From assembly GCA_029974015.1 (NCBI GenBank), contig JARKUF010000011.1:18100-82099 (forward strand): 64,000 bases of DNA, read 5' to 3'. Numbering within the stretch: position 1 is the stretch's first letter; every line of letters begins with the position of its first letter. This DNA is from Spirochaetota bacterium (GTDB lineage Bacteria; Spirochaetota; UBA4802; JAGODF01). Below are positions 54,490 to 63,681 of this stretch, piece by piece. The notes beneath the pieces were generated by a model. That model did no database searches. It was not told the DNA's origin and saw nothing but the letters and a program-made list of their open reading frames with translations. Position numbers and translations under genes: made by a program.

Positions 54490-55473
54490 TTAAGGTATCT
54501 TCCTGTAGACCGCGGACCTTAAAAGCATTTCCGTGAGGAAAAGCCCCAGGGCGATGAAAAGAAAAACCTGGAAGCGGTCGTAAAACTCATGATAATGGCG
54601 CACCTCAAATTCGCTCCGTTCAAGGCGGTCTATGTCCTTGATGTTTTCCCAGAGCACGGACCCCGACTCGGCGCTATAAAACTTACCCCCCGTAACCTCA
54701 GCCATCTTCTTCAGGGATTCGGGGTCGTAATGGTCACGGTAGACCTTCATTCGGGAGAAGAATGGAACGCGGACGTTTTTCTTTCCGATTCCCACGGGGT
54801 AAATTTTAATCCCCAGCTCCGCGCACATCTTCGACGCCGTCTCCGGGTCCACGATGCCGCGGTTGTTCATCCCGTCGGTGAGCAGGAGTATCATCCTGCT
54901 CTTCGCCTTGCTCTCGGCCATCCGCGCCGCCGAGAGGGCCAGTGCCTCGCCGATGGCGGTCCCATCCTTGTCCGCCGAATCGAAATCGGTCTCCTCGACG
55001 ATATCGCCCACCATTTCGCTTTCAAGGGTAAGCGGGCACTGGAAGTACGCTTCACCGGAAAATATCACGAGGCCGATGCGGTCGTTTTTTCTGAGCTTGA
55101 TGAAATCCTTTACAGCCTTCTTCGCCACTGCGAGGCGGTTTTTCGGCTGAAAATCTTCGGAGCTCATTGAGGGCGACACGTCCAGGGCAATCATGATGTC
55201 GATACCTTGGTGTTTCACGCTGGAGAAATCCACTCCTTTCCCGGGCCTCGCGAGGGCGATGATGAGAAAGAGCGCCGAAAGGGCCCTCAGGATTGGTAGA
55301 TACCGATAGGTGCGCTCGCGGAAAGACCGCCGCTTCGTCACGATGCTGCGCGATGAGACGGCGATGGCGGCCTCCCGTCGATAGACCCGCCCAAAGACAT
55401 ACCATGCCGAGGCCGCCGCCCAGGGGACGATGAGGAGAAGCCAGTAGGGCTCCTTGAAATCAAGCCACCACAT
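54490..55473 (-). CDS. batA: BatA-like von Willebrand factor A protein
   Basis: A 327-residue paralogue of batB. It has N-terminal helices (LLLIVPWAAASAWYVFG and YLPILRALSALFLIIALA), a VWA domain with MIDAS DVSPSMSSED, TLESEM and LTDGMNNRG, and a C-terminal helix (FQVFLFIALGLFLTEMLL). The start MWWLDFKEPYW overlaps the preceding DUF4381-like gene by 14 bases. A TTG six codons earlier is possible. Confidence 0.9.
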   Translation of the reverse strand: MWWLDFKEPYWLLLIVPWAAASAWYVFGRVYRREAAIAVSSRSIVTKRRSFRERTYRYLPILRALSALFLIIALARPGKGVDFSSVKHQGIDIMIALDVSPSMSSEDFQPKNRLAVAKKAVKDFIKLRKNDRIGLVIFSGEAYFQCPLTLESEMVGDIVEETDFDSADKDGTAIGEALALSAARMAESKAKSRMILLLTDGMNNRGIVDPETASKMCAELGIKIYPVGIGKKNVRVPFFSRMKVYRDHYDPESLKKMAEVTGGKFYSAESGSVLWENIKDIDRLERSEFEVRHYHEFYDRFQVFLFIALGLFLTEMLLRSAVYRKIP

Positions 55474-56476
55474 CGCCGACGGACCCCGCAAGATTTTTAG
55501 CGAGCCTCACGGAGGCCTCGAGGTTAAGCTTCAGTGTCTCCCTGGACGGCGCGAACTCCGCAAACTTCGCGAGGTCCCAGAGGTCCAGGACGGAACGAAT
55601 ATCGTCCTCATTGCGTTTATAGACGGCCCCATGCAGGTTCTCCCTGAGCGCCCGGTGAATCTCAGTGACAGTCATATCGAGCGCGTAGATGCCGAGGCTC
55701 CCCTCTAAAAATTTTCTAAACAGGGCCGATATTTCGAAGACATATTCCCTTACGTTTTCCGACTCAATGAGCTTTCGGCGCGAAATATTTCCCACGCCCC
55801 TGAGAAACTCCTCAAGGTGGTTTACGGGAACAATGGCGGGAGAACCCAGCTTGCGGCGGTTGTGCCATCTGGCGAACCACCAGCCCCCGGCGGCCGCGGC
55901 GGCCAGAGCGAGGACAATCCAGATGACCCTCCAGTAATTGCCTGAAAGTTCCAGAGGGGGTTCAATCTCAGCGAACTCACCGGCGGGATTGACGCTTTCA
56001 ATCTCCACCTCGGGAACGCGATATCCTATCTTGATATTGTCCACCCCGAAGAGTTCAATTTCAGGAAGCCTGTGCTTGCCGGGACGAAAGTACGCAAGCT
56101 TCATCGTCACCGAAATCTGGGCAATATCGCCGCTTTTCGACTGGTCCTTCTTCGCGCCCTGTATGACATAAAGCGGCACTTTAAGGGAGGCGTCCTCCTT
56201 CGGGCCGCTCTTATCATCCTCGTCCTTTTTCTTTTCCGCATCCGGTTCCGGATATACCACCCGATTGTCGGGCATGCGGATGGCGACGTCCTTCGCCGAC
56301 TTTCCGGCGATGAGCAGACGGTACTCGAGGGGCGCCCCGACAGTGGCCTTGGCGGGATTTACCGTGGCGCGGATTTCCGGAAAATCCGCGTTCTTTTTCT
56401 CCTGCGCGCCAAGGGCCGCTGGCGCCAGGCCGACTAATAGAAAAAGAAATATCCGATATTTTACGCTTGCATTCAT
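55460..56476 (-). CDS. DUF4381/BatD-N-like membrane protein of the Bat cluster
   Basis: A 338-residue protein: signal peptide (YRIFLFLLVGLAPAALGA), a periplasmic domain resembling the BatD N-terminus (ATVNPAKATVGAPLEYRLLI) with a Lys/Asp/Glu-rich loop, one helix (YWRVIWIVLALAAAAAGGWW), then a cytosolic helical domain with VREYVFEISALFRKFLEG as in DUF4381. Its place between DUF58 and batA fits a DUF4381-type component. The charged loop (PDAEKKKDEDDKSGPKED) is unusual. Confidence 0.78.
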   Translation of the reverse strand: MNASVKYRIFLFLLVGLAPAALGAQEKKNADFPEIRATVNPAKATVGAPLEYRLLIAGKSAKDVAIRMPDNRVVYPEPDAEKKKDEDDKSGPKEDASLKVPLYVIQGAKKDQSKSGDIAQISVTMKLAYFRPGKHRLPEIELFGVDNIKIGYRVPEVEIESVNPAGEFAEIEPPLELSGNYWRVIWIVLALAAAAAGGWWFARWHNRRKLGSPAIVPVNHLEEFLRGVGNISRRKLIESENVREYVFEISALFRKFLEGSLGIYALDMTVTEIHRALRENLHGAVYKRNEDDIRSVLDLWDLAKFAEFAPSRETLKLNLEASVRLAKNLAGSVGDVVA

Positions 56477-56513
56477 TCCGTTTTCCAGGGCCTCTTCTTT
56501 CGCCGGCCGCCCC

Positions 56514-57344
56514 TCATCCTCGCCGAACTGCGCGGTTGCGCTTTTCGAAGTAGCGCAAAACGGGCCCTTCCATCGGCCCGGCGGTGCTCAGATGGATGCA
56601 GTCCATGTCACGGAGCTGGGCCATCTCGACGCTTTCGGGAAGGGCGTCGGAGAGAAAAGTTTCCCCTGTCTCCAGGTCCACAAACTCCGCGAGGCCGAAA
56701 AGGTTCATCTCCCGTTCCATGGGGTCCGATACCATCACGGTAATGAGGTCGTGCTTCTGGCGAAGGCGCTTCAGTTTTATAAGATATCCCTCGTCTAAAA
56801 AATCGGAGATGAGAAACACCACGCTCCGCTTTTTCATCACCTGAAGCAGGAAATCGATTGCGCCGCCAATATCCGTCCCCCTTCCCTTCGGCTCCAGGCG
56901 CGCCATCTCGTCAAGGACGCGCAGGATATACCGGTCTCCCTTGCGCGGCCTTATGAACTTCTCCACCCGGTCGGAAAAGAGAAGCACGGATATCCTGTCA
57001 TTGTTCATCTGTGCGAGGTACAGAAAAAGCGTCGCGGCGTCGAGGACCAGTTCCCGTTTGCTGCACCGGGAACCGAACTCCACGGAAGCGGACATGTCCA
57101 CCATGAGGACCACGGAGAGCTCCCGCTCCTCCGAGTACTGTTTCACGTAAAGATGGTTCATCCGCGCCGAAACATTCCAGTCGATGGTGCGCACATCGTC
57201 GCCGTACTGGTACTCGCGGACGCTGTCGAAATGCAGGCCAAGCCCCTTGAAGGCCGTGCGGTATTCCCCGGTGAATACGGTGTTCATCTTCCGCCGGGTG
57301 CGGAGTTTTATCTTCCTGAGAAGAGAGTGTTCCGGCATTGCCAT
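56514..57344 (-). CDS. DUF58 protein (Bat cluster)
   Basis: A 276-residue DUF58 protein with a VWA-like fold. The DUF58 signature VREYQYGDDVRTIDWNVSAR is at about residues 39-58, followed by VLMVDMSASVEFGS with a MIDAS-like DxSxS, VVFLISDFLDEGY, and a cytosolic C-terminus. It immediately follows the MoxR ATPase gene, which probably acts on it as a chaperone-type AAA+ partner. Confidence 0.92.
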   Translation of the reverse strand: MAMPEHSLLRKIKLRTRRKMNTVFTGEYRTAFKGLGLHFDSVREYQYGDDVRTIDWNVSARMNHLYVKQYSEERELSVVLMVDMSASVEFGSRCSKRELVLDAATLFLYLAQMNNDRISVLLFSDRVEKFIRPRKGDRYILRVLDEMARLEPKGRGTDIGGAIDFLLQVMKKRSVVFLISDFLDEGYLIKLKRLRQKHDLITVMVSDPMEREMNLFGLAEFVDLETGETFLSDALPESVEMAQLRDMDCIHLSTAGPMEGPVLRYFEKRNRAVRRG

Positions 57345-58328
57345 TTACGGCACCTCAATGGAATCGAGTACCATGCGCACCACATCATCGGCGCTCTTCC
57401 CGTCCGCCTCCGCCTCATAGGAAAGGATCACCCTGTGGCGGAGGATATCCGGGGCGATTTCCTTCACGTCATCGGGATTGGCGAAACCGCGCCCTCTCAT
57501 GAATGCAATCCCGCGGGCCCCCTTCATGAGGGCTATGGATGCCCTTGGGCTCGCGCCATAATCGATGTATTTTTTCAGTTCATCGCTTTCCGGCTCCCGC
57601 GTCCCGGCGATGATGTTGATAATATAGTCCACGAGCTTATCGGTCATGTGGATGGAATTGATGAGGTCCGCCTTCGATTCCACCACTCCGGAGTCGATAA
57701 CCGGGCTTATACGGTCCACGTCGATTTCCCCGAAGCGGGTGAGTATCTCCCTTTCTTCCTCACGGTTAGGATAGCCCACCAGGCACTTCATCATGAAGCG
57801 GTCCACCTGTGCCTCCGGAAGAGGATAAGTCCCCTCCTGCTCGATGGGGTTTTCCGTGGCAAGAACCATGAACGGCTTCGCGAGCGGGTAGGTTTCATCA
57901 CCTATGGTCACCATGCGCTCCTCCATGGCCTGGAGGAGCGCCGACTGCACCTTGGCGGGGGCGCGGTTTATTTCGTCGGCCAGGAGAATGTTGGTGAAGA
58001 TGGGGCCCTTGCGCGTGAAGAAATCGAGGTCTTTCGGATTATATATCCTCGTGCCGATGAGGTCCGCCGGCAGGAGGTCAGGCGTAAACTGGATACGGCT
58101 GAAAGCCGTGTTGATGGCCCTGGCAAACGCGCGGACCGTGAGGGTCTTCGCCAGGCCCGGCACGCCTTCAAGGAGGATGTGCCCGCCCGACAGAAAGGCG
58201 ATGATGATGCGTTCCACCAGGGCCTCCTGACCAACGATGACCTTGCCGATTTCGCTTTTGAGCTTTTCTACGAACACGTTTTCCTCCCGCACCCGGGCGG
58301 TGAGCTTTTCAATTTCTGCGTAATCCAT
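57345..58328 (-). CDS. MoxR-family AAA+ ATPase
   Basis: A 327-residue AAA+ ATPase starting the Bat cluster. It shows Walker A EGVPGLAKTL, Walker B ILLADEINRAPAKVQSALLQ, sensor 1 LATENPIEQEGTYPLPEAQ, the arginine-finger region DRFMMKCLVG, and sensor 2 in the lid (GASPRASIALMKGARGIAF). MoxR proteins remodel partner VWA proteins; here the likely partners are the DUF58 and BatA/B products. All catalytic motifs are present. It is probably first in a seven-gene operon ending at 50989. Confidence 0.95.
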   Translation of the reverse strand: MDYAEIEKLTARVREENVFVEKLKSEIGKVIVGQEALVERIIIAFLSGGHILLEGVPGLAKTLTVRAFARAINTAFSRIQFTPDLLPADLIGTRIYNPKDLDFFTRKGPIFTNILLADEINRAPAKVQSALLQAMEERMVTIGDETYPLAKPFMVLATENPIEQEGTYPLPEAQVDRFMMKCLVGYPNREEEREILTRFGEIDVDRISPVIDSGVVESKADLINSIHMTDKLVDYIINIIAGTREPESDELKKYIDYGASPRASIALMKGARGIAFMRGRGFANPDDVKEIAPDILRHRVILSYEAEADGKSADDVVRMVLDSIEVP

Positions 58329-58654
58329 TTAGCAACACTCCTGATAAGAGGTATTACGGCGCCTCGACTCCGGAAATCCGGTTTGAAGCGCAAAACTGTA
58401 TCAATCATTTTGAAGCGGGACTTCGGCCATGGCCGATACGCCCGGCCCGTTTTATATTTCGGCCCCCGGCGGGAATCATGGTGTTGGCCGCCACTACGAC
58501 TATTGAACATCGGGAGCGGATTTTGTTACATATCCAACAAAGAAAGCCCCGGCAGAATTTTTCAAGTACTTATCTGGCCCATGGAAAACGCATCTTTACA
58601 CGGGATTAAATTGAAGCAAACTCTGATACTCTTGTTTAACCTCAAAAAAAATAT
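58329..58654. other. Upstream region of the Bat cluster
   Basis: About 325 bases before the MoxR gene (minus) and a hairpin repeat. No gene, riboswitch or confident promoter was found; the Bat operon promoter must lie here or in the repeat. Confidence 0.5.
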
Positions 58655-58742
58655 GGGAACTTCTAAAAATTTAGGTTTTCCCGCCAGCCGAAAGCGGGGG
58701 AAAAGCGATATTTTTTGACTGGCTTAATTTTTAGAGGTCCCC
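58655..58742. repeat. Intergenic hairpin repeat, copy 8 (adjacent to promoter)
   Basis: Starts GGGAACTTCTAAAAATTT and ends AATTTTTAGAGGTCCCC, with core TTTTCCCGCCAGCCGAAAG. Its right end abuts the TTGACA of the candidate promoter for the glycyl radical operon, suggesting insertion beside or contribution to that promoter. Confidence 0.8.
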
Positions 58743-58771
58743 TTGACACCGTGCTTATCCTTTGGTATTTT
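58743..58771 (+). promoter_or_regulatory. Candidate sigma-70 promoter of the glycyl radical operon
   Basis: TTGACA (58743-58748), a 17-base spacer and TATTTT (58766-58771). A near-palindrome AGCGCTTAAGCGT further downstream, around 58900, could be an operator. The gene's ribosome site AAAGGAGAGG lies about nine bases before the ATG. Confidence 0.55.
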
Positions 58772-58952
58772 ATAATATCAAAGCCTGAAAGAAATACGCG
58801 CTAAATTACGAAGCTATTTACAACAGCTCCTCCTTCTCATGAAAAAATTTGCGCGCATGGCGTCCCTTCGCCGAAAAAAACGAGAAAAAGGGAGAGGAGC
58901 GCTTAAGCGTCCTTAACCGGAACAGCGATACTACAAAGGAGAGGATGGCCCA

Positions 58953-61463
58953 ATGAAGGAATCAACCGCGTACCAACACGGAATCAAGGAACCCTCAGGA
59001 CTCTCCCCCCGCATCCGGTGGCTTCGGGACTATTATTTTAAAGGCAACGAACGCGCCTGGAACAACAGCTTCACATGCTGGACTACCGGCACACCCTGGG
59101 ATGAGGTCTTCAACGAGATGACTTTCTATATCGTCCCCGAAACATTCGTCCTCTTTTCGCCGCTGTGCGGCTCGTATCTCCAGGCGGCGCGCCAGGTGCC
59201 CCTCCATGCCGATTTCTGGAACTGGAGCATCGCCGAACGCCGCGCCTGGTTCGTGAAGGAAGTAATCGTGAACCATGTGCCCCGGGAAGTGCTTCCCGGC
59301 GACCTCATTGCGGGCGCGCGTTTCAATGTGCAGACCTCCCTCTGCCTCAACAGTAAGGAAGCAAAGGAGTGGAACCGCCTTGTGCGCGGAAAGAAAGGCG
59401 CGCGCAAAGCCGTGAAATGGTTTCACGACCACGGATACGGCAATGCAGGGGCCACAAGCGGACATCTTATCCCGGGCCACGAACGCCTCCTCGCCTCGGG
59501 ATGGAAGGGCGTCCATGCCGACCTGGTGCAAAAATACAACTCCCTTGAAAAAAATGAACAGCGCGGAGAAAAGGGGGCGCAGCTCAGGGCGATGATAACC
59601 GCCTCAACAATGGCCCGGGACCTCGCGCACAGATACGCGGAGCTCCTTCGTTCCATGGCATCGAAGGAGGCCGATAATGCCCGCAAATGGGAGCTTGAGA
59701 AGATGGCCGAAAACCTTGCCCGGGTCCCCTGGGAACCGCCAAGAAATTTCTGGGAGGCCGTCCAGGCTCTCTGGATAAACCACATGCTCATAATGACCGA
59801 TGAAAACTATCCGGGGCCGGGCGTCTCCTTCGGACGCATAGACCAGTATCTTTTTCCTTACTTTAAAAAGTCCATAAGCGAGGGGATGGAGCGCGACTTC
59901 GCAAAGGAAATCCTCAAATGCTTCTGGATACACTGCAATACCGCATACGACGCGATGATAAAAAACGGCCACCAGGGAATCACCGCCGGTTTCGGGCAGC
60001 TTCTCACCCTCTCGGGGATGGGAAAGGGCGGCGTCGATATGACCAATGACCTCACATATCTCTTCCTCGAAGTGATAGACGAGATGTCCCCCATCCTTGA
60101 GCCCAAACCCAATGTGCGCCTCCACCGGAATTCCCCCGACGAGTTGCTCGATATCTTAGTGAGCATGATACAATCGAGCCAGGGTGCGCCTTTCCTGCTG
60201 AATTTCGACGAGCGCTCAATGGCGGGGATGATACTCGAAGGAGAGAGGGCGGGAATCCCCCACCTCATCAACCGCGACAATGTCCACGACTATGCCCCCG
60301 TAGGCTGTCTTGAAAACACCATGGTGGGCAATGACCGCTCCGGCACCGTGGACAATAACCTGAACCTTCTGAAGGCCGTGGAACTCGCCCTAACAGGGGG
60401 AAAGGACATGCTGCCCTGCTTCGACCCCATGACCGGGAAAACTGAAAAGATGCGCAGGGACGGCCCCGCCACCGGGGACCCCGCGAAATTCAAAACGTGG
60501 GACGAGTTTTGGAAGGCCTACGCGAAGCAGACGGCTTATATCATCCCCAAATGCGTTGAACTTTACGAGATGTCCGAGTCGATCAGGGCGCGCTTCTTCC
60601 CCACGCCGTACCTCTCGTGTATGGTGAAGGGCTGCGCCGAGAAGGGCATCGACATCACTCGCGGCGGAGCTGAAATTAATTTTACAACCATGGAAGCCGT
60701 CACCTACGCCACCACCGTGGACTCGCTTCTGGCCATAAAGCACCTGGTGTTCGATACAGGGGCCTGTACCATGGAGGAGCTCGTACGGGCGCTTAAGGAC
60801 AACTGGAAGGGCCACGAAGTGCTACAGGCCCGCGCGAAGAACCGCGCGCCCAAATACGGCCGCGACGATGATGAGGCCGACGACATGGCCAAAAGGGTAA
60901 TGGAGCTCTGGTGTGAGGAAACCTGGAAGCACAGCACTGTATCGACGAAAAGGAGGTTTCGCCCTGGCATGCTCTCCTGGAACTACTGGGTCGGCGGCGG
61001 CTACATCATGGCTGCCAGCGCTGACGGAAGGCCCCGGGGCCAGTTCCTTTCAAACGCCATCTGTCCTTCCAACGGCGCCGACATCAATGGCCCCACATCA
61101 AACTCAAACTCCGTAGGGAAGGCCTTAGGTGGGAAGGCAAAGGACGGCATGGGCACATGGGGCGATTATATCAACCTCCTTCCCAATGGGGCAAGCCACA
61201 CCATTACCTTCAATCCGTCGATACTGCGGGACCCCGAGCACCGGGAAAAATTCAAGGCGTTTCTCCGCGGATACGCGGCAAATGGCGGCACGGCCCTTCA
61301 GATTAACATGCTCGATCCCGATATGCTCCGGGACGCGCAGAAGCATCCGGGCGACTACCGGCACCTTCTGGTCCGCATCACCGGATACAACGCGTATTTC
61401 GTCACCGTGGGAAGAGAGCTCCAGGACGAAGTGATTGAGCGCATCAGCCACAACAAGATGTAA
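58953..61463 (+). CDS. Glycyl radical enzyme of unassigned reaction (PFL-like)
   Basis: An 836-residue glycyl radical enzyme. The radical glycine is Gly811 in VRITGYNAYFV near the C-terminus; the catalytic cysteine is Cys452 in DYAPVGCLENTMVGND, followed two residues later by Glu454. A C-x-E pair is the feature of dehydratase, lyase and decarboxylase GREs (e.g. choline, glycerol or 4-hydroxyphenylacetate enzymes) and excludes pyruvate formate-lyase (CC) and the fumarate-adding benzylsuccinate type. The residues after Glu (NTMVGNDRSG) are not those I know from any named family. The next gene is the activase, so the pair is functional. The cell requires anoxia. The substrate is unknown; no microcompartment genes are present. 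Confidence 0.9.
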   Translation: MKESTAYQHGIKEPSGLSPRIRWLRDYYFKGNERAWNNSFTCWTTGTPWDEVFNEMTFYIVPETFVLFSPLCGSYLQAARQVPLHADFWNWSIAERRAWFVKEVIVNHVPREVLPGDLIAGARFNVQTSLCLNSKEAKEWNRLVRGKKGARKAVKWFHDHGYGNAGATSGHLIPGHERLLASGWKGVHADLVQKYNSLEKNEQRGEKGAQLRAMITASTMARDLAHRYAELLRSMASKEADNARKWELEKMAENLARVPWEPPRNFWEAVQALWINHMLIMTDENYPGPGVSFGRIDQYLFPYFKKSISEGMERDFAKEILKCFWIHCNTAYDAMIKNGHQGITAGFGQLLTLSGMGKGGVDMTNDLTYLFLEVIDEMSPILEPKPNVRLHRNSPDELLDILVSMIQSSQGAPFLLNFDERSMAGMILEGERAGIPHLINRDNVHDYAPVGCLENTMVGNDRSGTVDNNLNLLKAVELALTGGKDMLPCFDPMTGKTEKMRRDGPATGDPAKFKTWDEFWKAYAKQTAYIIPKCVELYEMSESIRARFFPTPYLSCMVKGCAEKGIDITRGGAEINFTTMEAVTYATTVDSLLAIKHLVFDTGACTMEELVRALKDNWKGHEVLQARAKNRAPKYGRDDDEADDMAKRVMELWCEETWKHSTVSTKRRFRPGMLSWNYWVGGGYIMAASADGRPRGQFLSNAICPSNGADINGPTSNSNSVGKALGGKAKDGMGTWGDYINLLPNGASHTITFNPSILRDPEHREKFKAFLRGYAANGGTALQINMLDPDMLRDAQKHPGDYRHLLVRITGYNAYFVTVGRELQDEVIERISHNKM

Positions 61464-61472
61464 GCGGACGAT

Positions 61473-62546
61473 ATGAAGGCGCACGATAAAGACAGCTCGG
61501 TTCGCGGAAGGGTCCTCGAAATCATGAGGATGTCAACCGAGGATGGCCCCGGCATCCGCACCACGGTGTTTTTAAAAGGCTGTCCAATTTCATGCGGCTG
61601 GTGCCACAACCCCGAAAGCATCAAGCCCGGACCCCAGCTCCAGTGGATTTCCACATCCTGCATCTTATGCGGAATTTGCGTGGCTACATGCCCCCAGGGG
61701 GCGCTGACCATGACCAGCGAGGGTATTCGCATCGACCGCGGCAGGTGTCGCGCCTGCGGTAATTGCGCCGAAGCATGCCCTTCCGGGACCCTGGAACTCA
61801 TGGGCAGGGAATGGACGGCGGAAGATTTGGCCGGGGAGATTGTAAAAGACCGTGCATATTTTGAAACATCAGGGGGCGGCGTTACCCTCTCGGGCGGCGA
61901 GGCGGCCCTCCAGCTTGAGTTTTGTCTGGAGCTTTTAAAAATACTCCGAGCTAAGGGAATTCACACGGCCCTGGACACCTGCGGCATGGTGCCGCCCGCG
62001 CATCTGGAAAAGCTCCTCCCCTTTGTGGACCTGGTGCTCTTTGACATCAAGGAAATTGACAGCAAAAAGCACAGGGCCTTCACGGGAAGCGGCAATGAAA
62101 AGATCCTTGAAAACGCAAAGTTTGTCGCGTCGTACCGGAAGGAACACCTTCGCCGCCATCGCATCTGGATTCGGACTCCCCTCATTCCTGGCGCCACGGC
62201 GGCAGTGAAAAATGTTGCCGGTATAGGAGCCTTCATAGCCGAAAACCTCGGCAATGCCGTTGAGCGCTGGGAACTCTGCGCCTTCAACAATCTCTGCCGC
62301 GATAAATACTCGCGCCTCGGAATTGACTGGGAGTACGCCGACGCGGCGCTTCTAACCAGAGAAGAAATGGAGTCCTTCGCGGAAACGGCCCGCGCCTCTG
62401 GCGTCAACCCCGCAATAGTATCCTGGAGCGGAATGACGCTTCTTGACACAGAAACCGGCGGCAAAGACCGGGAGGCGGATGCTCCCGCGAAACCACGTGC
62501 CGTGCTCAAACACGGATGCGCGACTCTGCGCACAATGGAGGATTGA
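61473..62546 (+). CDS. Glycyl radical enzyme activating enzyme (radical SAM)
   Basis: A 357-residue activase that makes the glycyl radical on the upstream enzyme. The radical SAM cluster motif is KGCPISCGWCHNPES near residue 35, the following ferredoxin-like insert has two [4Fe-4S] motifs, CILCGICVATCPQGA and CRACGNCAEACPSGT, and the core continues with GGGVTLSGGEAALQLE and TALDTCGM. Two extra clusters are typical of activases for non-PFL glycyl radical enzymes. It begins ten bases after the enzyme gene. Confidence 0.93.
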   Translation: MKAHDKDSSVRGRVLEIMRMSTEDGPGIRTTVFLKGCPISCGWCHNPESIKPGPQLQWISTSCILCGICVATCPQGALTMTSEGIRIDRGRCRACGNCAEACPSGTLELMGREWTAEDLAGEIVKDRAYFETSGGGVTLSGGEAALQLEFCLELLKILRAKGIHTALDTCGMVPPAHLEKLLPFVDLVLFDIKEIDSKKHRAFTGSGNEKILENAKFVASYRKEHLRRHRIWIRTPLIPGATAAVKNVAGIGAFIAENLGNAVERWELCAFNNLCRDKYSRLGIDWEYADAALLTREEMESFAETARASGVNPAIVSWSGMTLLDTETGGKDREADAPAKPRAVLKHGCATLRTMED

Positions 62547-62550
62547 TACA

Positions 62551-63393
62551 ATGATAAAAACGGCTTTCACCCCGGACGATATCAGGGCATTCGAGCCTTC
62601 CGAGAAGATCGGCATAGTTTCCACGGTAAACAGGGACGGCCTTCCGCATATCACCCTCCTCACGTCTATCATGGCCCGCGGGAGCGGCGGGCTCACCATC
62701 GGCGAATTTTGCTGCGGCGAGAGCAAGCTGCACATGGAAAAAAACAACAATGTGGGCTTTGCCGTCATCACCCTGGATAAGCGGCTCTGGAGGGGCCGCG
62801 CGAAATGGACGCGCCTTGCGAAGGAAGGCCCGGAGTACGAAATATACAATGCCCAGCCGATGTTCCGTTACAACACCTACTTCGGCATAAACACCGTTCA
62901 CTATCTGGACCTACTGGAAGTTACAGGAGGGGGCAAGCTCCCGCTGGCCTCAGTAGTGAAATCGGCGCTCCTGACAAAAATAGCGAAGGGGCGGGCGCGC
63001 ACCCGAAAGGAAGGCAGGATACTCAAGCCCTTCGCCGAGCGCCTCTTTAACAATATCGCGTCGCTGTCTTTCCTTTCTTACGTGGACGCGGAGAGGTTCC
63101 CGGCGGTGATTCCGGTCCTTCAATGCCAGGCCGCCGACAGCCGGCGCCTCGCATTCCATCCCGGGCCATTTGGAAAGGAGCTTCGGGAAATAAAACCCGG
63201 CACACCCGCGGCGGTCTACTGCCTTTCCATGGAGATGGAGAATGTCCTGACGCGCGGCGCCTTTGGCGGCTTCCGCCGCTACGGCGGCATCACCCTCGGA
63301 ACGGTAGACATAGACTGGGTCTACAACTCCATGCCCAGCGCCCATGGGCAAATATATCCGGAAATAAAGCTGGAGCCGGTAACGGAGTTTTAA
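62551..63393 (+). CDS. FMN-binding split-barrel (PNPOx-like) protein
   Basis: A 280-residue protein starting with a pyridoxamine-phosphate-oxidase-type split barrel: FEPSEKIGIVSTVNRDGLPH and GGLTIGEFCCGESKLHM. The middle (RARTRKEGRILKPFAERLFN) is basic and helical, and the end again shows split-barrel-like strands (ERFPAVIPVLQCQAADSRRL). A GGAGG site nine bases upstream supports this start; the frame extends further upstream within the activase gene. Four bases separate it from the activase, so it belongs to the operon. It may bind FMN and reduce a substrate or product; the activity is inference. Confidence 0.78.
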   Translation: MIKTAFTPDDIRAFEPSEKIGIVSTVNRDGLPHITLLTSIMARGSGGLTIGEFCCGESKLHMEKNNNVGFAVITLDKRLWRGRAKWTRLAKEGPEYEIYNAQPMFRYNTYFGINTVHYLDLLEVTGGGKLPLASVVKSALLTKIAKGRARTRKEGRILKPFAERLFNNIASLSFLSYVDAERFPAVIPVLQCQAADSRRLAFHPGPFGKELREIKPGTPAAVYCLSMEMENVLTRGAFGGFRRYGGITLGTVDIDWVYNSMPSAHGQIYPEIKLEPVTEF

Positions 63394-63681
63394 CGGGCCT
63401 TTATCCGAAGAAGCGGATGTTTTTCCGCGCCTTCGAAATTCGAGGCGCGCTATAACCCTTTGAATCTCCGCGGCAGCAAAGCATTCTGAGGCAAAATCAC
63501 CCACAACTTCGGGTACTGATGTCCGGTACTCCCGGTGGGCACAGGATAGTCAAAGAAACACAGAGGAGGTTGTGAGGCGGACAACTGTTGAGCGAGGACA
63601 ACAACAACATCTCAAAAAATATCTCAATGCGAGAAGCGCGCCCTGTACAATTCTTAGAGATAGATCAGGGCCATTTTCATT

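Noticed and set aside
57153..58718. A 521-codon open frame on the plus strand
   Set aside because: It lies antisense to the DUF58 and MoxR genes; it has no recognisable domain and arises from GC-rich codon bias of the real genes.
17118..58742. Reading the repeats simply as terminators
   Set aside because: They have conserved ends and middles beyond the stem and occur upstream of genes and in divergent gaps, so a dispersed element explains them better, although some may also terminate transcription.
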